Shown one piece after another: positions 58,291 to 64,000 of a stretch of DNA of 64,000 nucleotides. A program made the translations under genes and the position numbers. This stretch comes from Sitta carolinensis. Its lineage: Eukaryota > Chordata > Aves > Passeriformes > Sittidae. Each line of letters opens with the position of its first letter. Position 1 is the stretch's first letter. Below the pieces are notes generated by a model. That model saw nothing but the letters and a program-made list of their open reading frames with translations, was not told the DNA's origin and did no database searches. The DNA lies in the NCBI GenBank assembly GCA_032173965.1, contig CM063290.1, positions 13,293,501 through 13,357,500 of the forward strand. Reading direction: 5' to 3'.

Positions 58291-60837
58291 TTGTGAAACC
58301 CCCATGGGTTTTTCAACTGGCAGGAAATAATTGCTTTTTTTGGAAAGCTTTCTGGTCCTGTTTCTAGAACAGAATATAAGTTTATAAAGTCCCCATGCTC
58401 GTAGTATTTTGCAAAATACATTGAAATGAACAACGGGTGGGACGTTGAGTCTGATAAGCATATTTCAGGGCTTTTCTAGCCGTCATCATTCTAGATGGTC
58501 CTCCGTTTTCACTGTTCTGATAGTGTTGCAGGAGGCAGATGGGATTTGATGCTCTGTAGATGAACACACACAAAGTTTGCCTGCTTCTGTTATTTTTTCC
58601 TTGTCTTGTTTGTGGGTGCTTTGGGAATATGGCAAAGGGGGCAGGGCTCTTGGGAGCATCCTTTGACGTCTCGGACTTTGGCCATCATGTCTCTTCCATT
58701 GGTATGCATCCAGACTTTCTCAAGAGAAAAAAATGTGTTGATCATGCACTGCTATTTTAAATTGGAACTAAAGAGAGTTACTAGTTTAGTATTACCACCA
58801 GAAACACTTCTCTAGTGCTTTGTCTAGCCTATCTTTCCATTGTTTAGAGGATTATTTACATAAAAAGAATATTATCAGCAAAACAGGTTTTTTCCTTTAT
58901 GAACACTTATATTTTATCTATCTGCATTTTTAATACACAGGTCTGGCTGACCTAGGAGCAATGTGGGAAAATAGAGAGGAGAGACATAGTTATCAAGGGC
59001 AAAATAATACCTAATTACAAATAAGGAACTACAAGTAAAATAGCATCAGATTGTCACACTGAGTGAAGAAAAGAGATTGGCAGAAAACCTTGGAGAAGAG
59101 CATGTTCTTATCACAACAAATAATTGGTTCTGATGTACTTGATGATGTCATCAGAAACCCTCAGTGCTTGGAGAGACACTAAATAATTTTAAATATAAGC
59201 AGCGATCGAGGTATAAGAAACTATAGGAACAAACTATTTGAAACATAAGTACTTCTGAGCAAGAGTTATAAAAGTAACTAATTACATAAGGTACTGTACC
59301 TACCTGGTGTTCCCCTCTATTTTTATGTTTTGGTGGTTTTACAACTAGTTTTTAATTATTCCTTTCCCTTAGTTTTGAGCAATCCACAGAAACTAGGGGA
59401 AAATAAATCTTGACAAAGAACAGAGTTTCAAAAATTTTCTAAGTTTTTCTGTATGTGTTCATTTGAACTGATTTAGATTACTGCTTATGACAGCCTGGCT
59501 GAACAGACATTTCCCAAAGTTTTGGCAGAACTGAGGTCTTTGGTTTTTCCTTTTCAATGAACTTTGTATGATCAGCTGCAGAATCACATTAGTGTGATCA
59601 CAACAATCACACCAGTAAGGTCTTCCAGTATGACTTTCCCTGAATTAGAGGAGACCTGTCTCTTTTTGACTTGATATTATGCCCCACTAAACAGATGCAT
59701 GCCAAAGATTATTTGGGTTTTTAAGCAAAAGACATAAGCATTTTGATTTACAAATAACAGAACACTCAAAATTGAATAATTTTCCTATAATTTATTTAAA
59801 AATAATATTTTGCCATAGCATAATATTAGGACTCTGTTGTTAGGACAGAGGAGGATATGATATTAGCTCTTGGAGCAACATGATAGATGTGTTTTTTATA
59901 AACATCTTGGTTTTGGAGTGGAGTATTTTGATTGTTTTGCATGTCATATGAGAGCTTTTATTCATCAAAGCATGTAAGCATGCACTTGAGGCTACTTTGT
60001 GATTTCTCATTTCTAAATGATTTAAATAATTCAAATTATTTCACTGCAATAAAAGTAGCATGCAATAACTCCTCCTTGTGTTTGCTGATCAGGGCAGTGC
60101 TGCTGGTGCACGGAATGAGGAATGACAAACATTTTCCTAGGCACCTGTACCTTTGACTCCCCCAAAACATTGCTATTGTGGACAAATCCTCAGTGATGAG
60201 AAGAATTTTCTAGAACTTGTTGACTTCCTCAGGGAGACTGCTAACAACAGCAAATTTGGGCATTGGGTTCTTATCATGTCAACTTGCAATTCTTCTCTGT
60301 ATCATCTTTTGACATATAATCAAAACTTTTACAATTCATAGCAAATGTTAAAAGTTAATTTAGAGGTAATAGTTAACTTTAGGCTGAGGGTGAAAATCCT
60401 TTTTCTCCAGAAGACTCAAATTTATCAGCTTTCACATCCACAAATCATTTATTTGACATGTTTTCTCCTAGTGCTTGTGTCTTACACAGATTTGATCCTA
60501 CCAATGCTACAGTAAAAGAGGGCTGGAACCCAAGTCCTTTTAAACTCTGAATCAGAGTTCTTGGCATAAAGATTTGTTTTAAGCTAGGGCAGATAGTCTA
60601 TAAGCTAGAGATGTATGTAAGTGGGGCATGGATCAGACACTCTTTCCCATTGCTTGTGACCCTGTCATCCTGAATCATCCCTGGTACTGCTGATGCATTT
60701 GAAGAGCACAGGGTCACTGGTAATTAAGACAGCTTTATAAAAGTGCTAGCAGTTGCAGCTGTAGGATGGAGAGTACCTGGAGTGCAGAATTTGTTAACCA
60801 TGTCGAATTCCCTTCGAAAAGGAAACCCTAACATTTG
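58291..60837. other. Unique AT-rich gene-free DNA
   Basis: No gene or transposon was recognised. Contains a small perfect inverted repeat, ATCACA-TTAG-TGTGAT, at about 59583-59598. Confidence 0.4.
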
Positions 60838-61000
60838 CACATACATTGCTATCTCGTGGGCTCAGAAGTTATACAGGGTTGCATTAGGTCACTATTTGGA
60901 TAGACAATCTCCATCAAAAATGCCAGGTGCTGCAGGAAGCCTTGCTGGTGCCATCGTGGCCAGTACTTCCTCTCAGAGGCATTACTAAGCAGTGCTCCAC
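60838..61000 (+). mobile_element. 5S-rRNA-derived SINE relic (AmnSINE1-like)
   Basis: About 100 bp follow 5S rRNA in order and spacing. ATCTCGTGGGCTCAGAAG matches the atctcgtctgatctcggaag segment. AGTTATACAGGGT (60867-60879) matches the internal A-box region agctaagcagggt. ACTATTTGGATAGACAATC matches the C-box region tacttggatgggagacc. GCCAGGTGCTGCAGG matches the 3' end ccgggtgctgtagg. The following TGGTGCCATC and downstream sequence are not 5S and would belong to a SINE body, so a 5S-headed SINE is favoured over a plain 5S pseudogene. The pol III control boxes are mutated, so it is not an active 5S gene. AmnSINE1 is the best-known amniote family with this head. The body is too diverged to assign firmly. 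Confidence 0.65.
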
Positions 61001-62199
61001 ATGCCTCAGGACCTTTTGGTTTGATGGTGAGGATGTATTTTAAGCAGGCATCTCTCAGTTGAAGCATTTAACACTGACATATAAGGCACAGATCAAGGGC
61101 AACAGCTTGCAAAACCCTTTTTGATCTGTATGAGAATGACAGGCACTGCGTGATAGCTGCAGTCCAGGTGGGAAAGATCAACACTGCTCTCTGAGCTAAC
61201 CAAAAAGGTGTAAGGGTCTGGAGGGGAGAATTATCTACATGCTACAGAGACACTGAGAAGGGAAAGAAGCCAGTTTAAAATGGCATCAGAAGCATATAAA
61301 ATAAATTCTGGGGCTTGTCCTGCATGCCTTTGAATGTATGCTGACTGACTGCTTAGTGTTTACCCTGCCTGATTTCTTAACCCAGAAATCCTGGAAAAAA
61401 AGCATAGCTGGGAGAAGTACACCATCATCTGGCACATTTAGGCTGATATGCCAGCCTTGATACCTGACATGCATCGCAGCTTCTGCACAGTACATTACAG
61501 TGACTCATGTACAGAAAGACTAAATCAGGAGAATGACACAATATGGCACAAAATTGTATTTGCACCAACATTTACAATCCACCTGGTGTCAGGACATCTT
61601 CTCTTAGAAATGAATATCACGGCACAAGGCACAAGGCAAAGAAAAATAACAAAAATAATAAAAAATTCTTTTTTCATCAAGACCATAATTGCGAAACGTG
61701 GCTGCATCTCCCACTTGTTTGTCTAAACAGCCCTGGACATTACATGCCATTGTTAACACTGACAGATGGATGTAGAAACCAGCTGGAGAATCTCTCTTAA
61801 ATAGCACTCATGACCAAAGTACGTACTTGGAAAAAGTTTTCAGGGAATGAGTGTGATGTTCATTCACTGGATCAGCTTTCTATTGTATAGGTAGGGATTA
61901 GGCAGCTGGAGTGAAGCATTAGGTCCTGCCACCTCTGAGCCATCCAGAGAAAGTTCAATTTCTGGAACAACCATCAAGCAAAACCATCAAGACACTTAAT
62001 TGGCAGATTCACTTGCATCTGGCACCATTCCCTACATGTTCACTGTAGGGCTGCACACACAAAGTTTAAGAAAGACATCATATATCCTCCAGGACTGCAC
62101 TGTAGAAAGAAGTGCCACAAAGCTGAGTTTCAACAAGACCATTAAAACACTGTTAAGAGCAGCAACATCAGTGTTTGTTGGGCAAATAGAAATCTTGTA
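61001..62199. other. Unique gene-free DNA
   Basis: No coding region was recognised. Frames do not exceed 92 codons and several overlap on both strands without any domain. Confidence 0.4.
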
Positions 62200-62315
62200 A
62201 TCATGAGTATTACTGTGCAATTAAACATGAGAGTGAACATATGTGTAGAAGAGAAGTAGCTGGTCTTCCTAGGTCCATGCCCATTGCTCTAGCCACTTGA
62301 TTATACTGAGTTTAC
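62200..62315 (-). mobile_element. Possible MIR/tRNA-SINE relic, inverted
   Basis: Read on the minus strand the sequence gives CAGTATAATCAAGTGGCTAG, AGCAATGGGCATGG and AGGAAGACCAGCTACTTC. This resembles the 5' tRNA-like part of a MIR (agtataatagttagagca / tgggagtc / aggaagacctgggttc). The 3' half with the cctcagttt hallmark is not recognisable. A 5'-half MIR is the best reading, but the match is weak. Confidence 0.35.
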
Positions 62316-64000
62316 ATTACTGCATCAGCCATTAAAATCATGGGAGATTTTCCACCGATTCTCCTGACCTTTGTATCACACCATTAAAGTACGGCTCACA
62401 TAGTCAGTGTCTTCTCTCAGCTTCAGGTCATAGGTACATTCTTGCTCAATTACTTTATCCTATGTAATGGAGGATTAATCCTATCCTACTTTATCTCTGT
62501 AATGGAGATAGCAGTTAAAGAAATAATCTGCATGTGTGACAGCACATCTGACCCTCTCTTTTTGTGTTACACTAGAAGTAAAAGTGATAGCAACCAGATT
62601 AATTTCCCGCCTCATTCCTCCCTGTAGCCTGGGGTCCAGAGGCCCACAGAAAGTCTTCCCTGAACTGCATCAGGCAAGCCTAGTGTAAATACTTTTTCAT
62701 TTTAGAAATTACAAATTCGACACTTTGCAAATACTACACCAATACAACTATTTTGGTCCTGCACATGAATGTACATCTTCAGTGGCTTCCTCAAGGCCAT
62801 GCAGTTGGTATTTGTAGGCTGGCACTCCCTGGCATGGCAGCAGTGACATGTAGTGCTCTGCAGACACAGTCAGGTGCTGTAGCATTGCCCTTGGAGCACA
62901 GCCACGGCAGGGCAATCTCCACAGGAAGGCACTGTTTGCCCTCATGTCCCCTTGGCCAGGCTCTTATGGTTTTCTTACCCTCCCTTCTGGCTTTGTCACC
63001 CCAGAAGAATATTGATGGATTCTTTGAGTTGCTCTTTGTGCTGGGGTGCCAGAGTCTCTGGGATAATTACTTCACAGCACAGTTTACCGCGGTGAATGTT
63101 GTCAGAACAGCAATACATATTTATTGTTGTAGCCAACTGGCATCCAGCTTGAGGATCTTTCTCTGACTATTTAAATTAGAGTCTGCATTGTCTTGTGTGA
63201 TAATGCTCACAGAGCAATAAGGCAGCGTGCTTTCTATGAAATGTCTTGTAGCCAGTGATCTTTTAAGCCTTTCTTGGCTTGTCTTCTGGTCTGAACATCT
63301 GTGCTCTGTCCCTCTTTCTGTATAGTGTTCACTGCTATTGGACATTCTGCTTGAGGCAAGATCAAGTCTAGCGTTGTGCATTTCCCATCCTAATTGTGGT
63401 ATTGTGTTGTTGCTGCATATGCTCTTAATCGGCTTTTGCAATCCTTCCTGGAATGTGCATATAAAATTTGTGAAATATTCTCAGATCCTCTGGAATGATA
63501 GCAGAAAAAAGATACTAGAAAGGAAAGGGATTTTAAAATCAGTAAAATACCTTTTCAGTTTTCTCTACAGCATTTCCTATATTATGTATTATTTCAGGTC
63601 AATTATTATCTAGGCAGTTTCTAAATGCATGGTGTCTGGCACCTGGGAGGGAATCCACAAAATCCAAAAAAACCATCCTCTGCTCTCTCCCTTCACCCAC
63701 GGATTCCTAACTGTCCACTAGGGTTTCTCAAAGTCAAGGAGAACTCTGAAGCGGTAGGTGAATAACCTCTTGGGCAATATCTGCCTAGAATGAGCCAAAA
63801 GATTTTTAATTTTGTAGTTATTTATTTAACATAATTTTCTACTTATTTTCATTTTACTCTTCTCATTGCTCTACTGAACTAGCACACCTAAGACAGCAAA
63901 GAAGAATATTATTTCATATTTGCATGTAGAACTTAATACATCTTAACATTGCATTTCACGCAATCAGAAAAATAATAGTAAATGTAATTGCTTTGTTTTG
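62316..64000. other. Unique gene-free DNA to the window end
   Basis: Nothing recognisable. A 137-codon plus-strand frame (62753-63166) and a 106-codon minus-strand frame (63121-63441) have no domain. The final 250 bp are strongly AT-rich. Confidence 0.4.

Noticed and set aside
1..64000. tRNA genes, known microRNA seeds, CRISPR arrays, bacterial-type operons
   Set aside because: I looked for tRNA B-boxes, common vertebrate microRNA matures and regularly spaced repeats. None was convincing beyond the SINE relics, and the window is plainly vertebrate nuclear DNA.

Overview
This window is vertebrate nuclear DNA, most likely from a bird. The evidence is several diverged CR1 LINE copies (four with the bird/reptile CR1 3'-end signature, one of an older amniote type), one short LTR-like segment of avian endogenous-retrovirus style, low overall repeat density, AT-rich sequence broken by sharp CpG-rich patches, and no sign of bacterial gene organisation. 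I find no protein-coding gene I can defend. The open reading frames are short, or lie in CpG-rich or low-complexity DNA where long frames arise without selection. The window reads as a gene desert, or as very large introns, beside or inside a regulatory locus.

Layout. Bases 1-6000 form a cluster of CpG-rich patches (about 610-1130, 3190-3600, 5070-5270, with weaker ones between). They alternate with AT-rich, homeodomain-site-rich stretches that look like regulatory DNA. This part also holds a strong G-quadruplex candidate (71-99) and a TATA box followed by a plausible short first exon and splice donor (3864-3994). A long polypyrimidine tract follows at 6488-6599. Bases 6.6-34 kb are mostly unique AT-rich DNA with eroded transposons: CR1 pieces at 6.84, 12.87, 15.24, 19.66 and possibly 32.97 kb, an L2-like endonuclease fragment at 26.2 kb, and an LTR-like segment at 27.53 kb.

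At 34.47-35.34 kb an isolated CpG island contains the most distinctive object here: a minisatellite of about 30 units of 16-22 bp. Its + strand has almost no adenine. Each full unit carries two CpGs, and most full units also carry a self-complementary GCCCG/CGGGC pair.

Bases 35.3-64 kb are again AT-rich. They contain a MIR relic (36.43 kb), the clearest CR1 3' end (44.6 kb), several simple repeats including poly-T runs of 38 and 43, a second isolated CpG island with a candidate splice donor (57.84-58.29 kb), a 5S-rRNA-derived SINE relic (60.84 kb) and a possible second MIR (62.2 kb).

No gene pathway can be reconstructed. The CpG-island cluster at the left edge, the long gene-free tract and the survival of several very old retroposon types fit a developmental-regulator neighbourhood. 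That is an inference, and the neighbouring gene cannot be named from this sequence.
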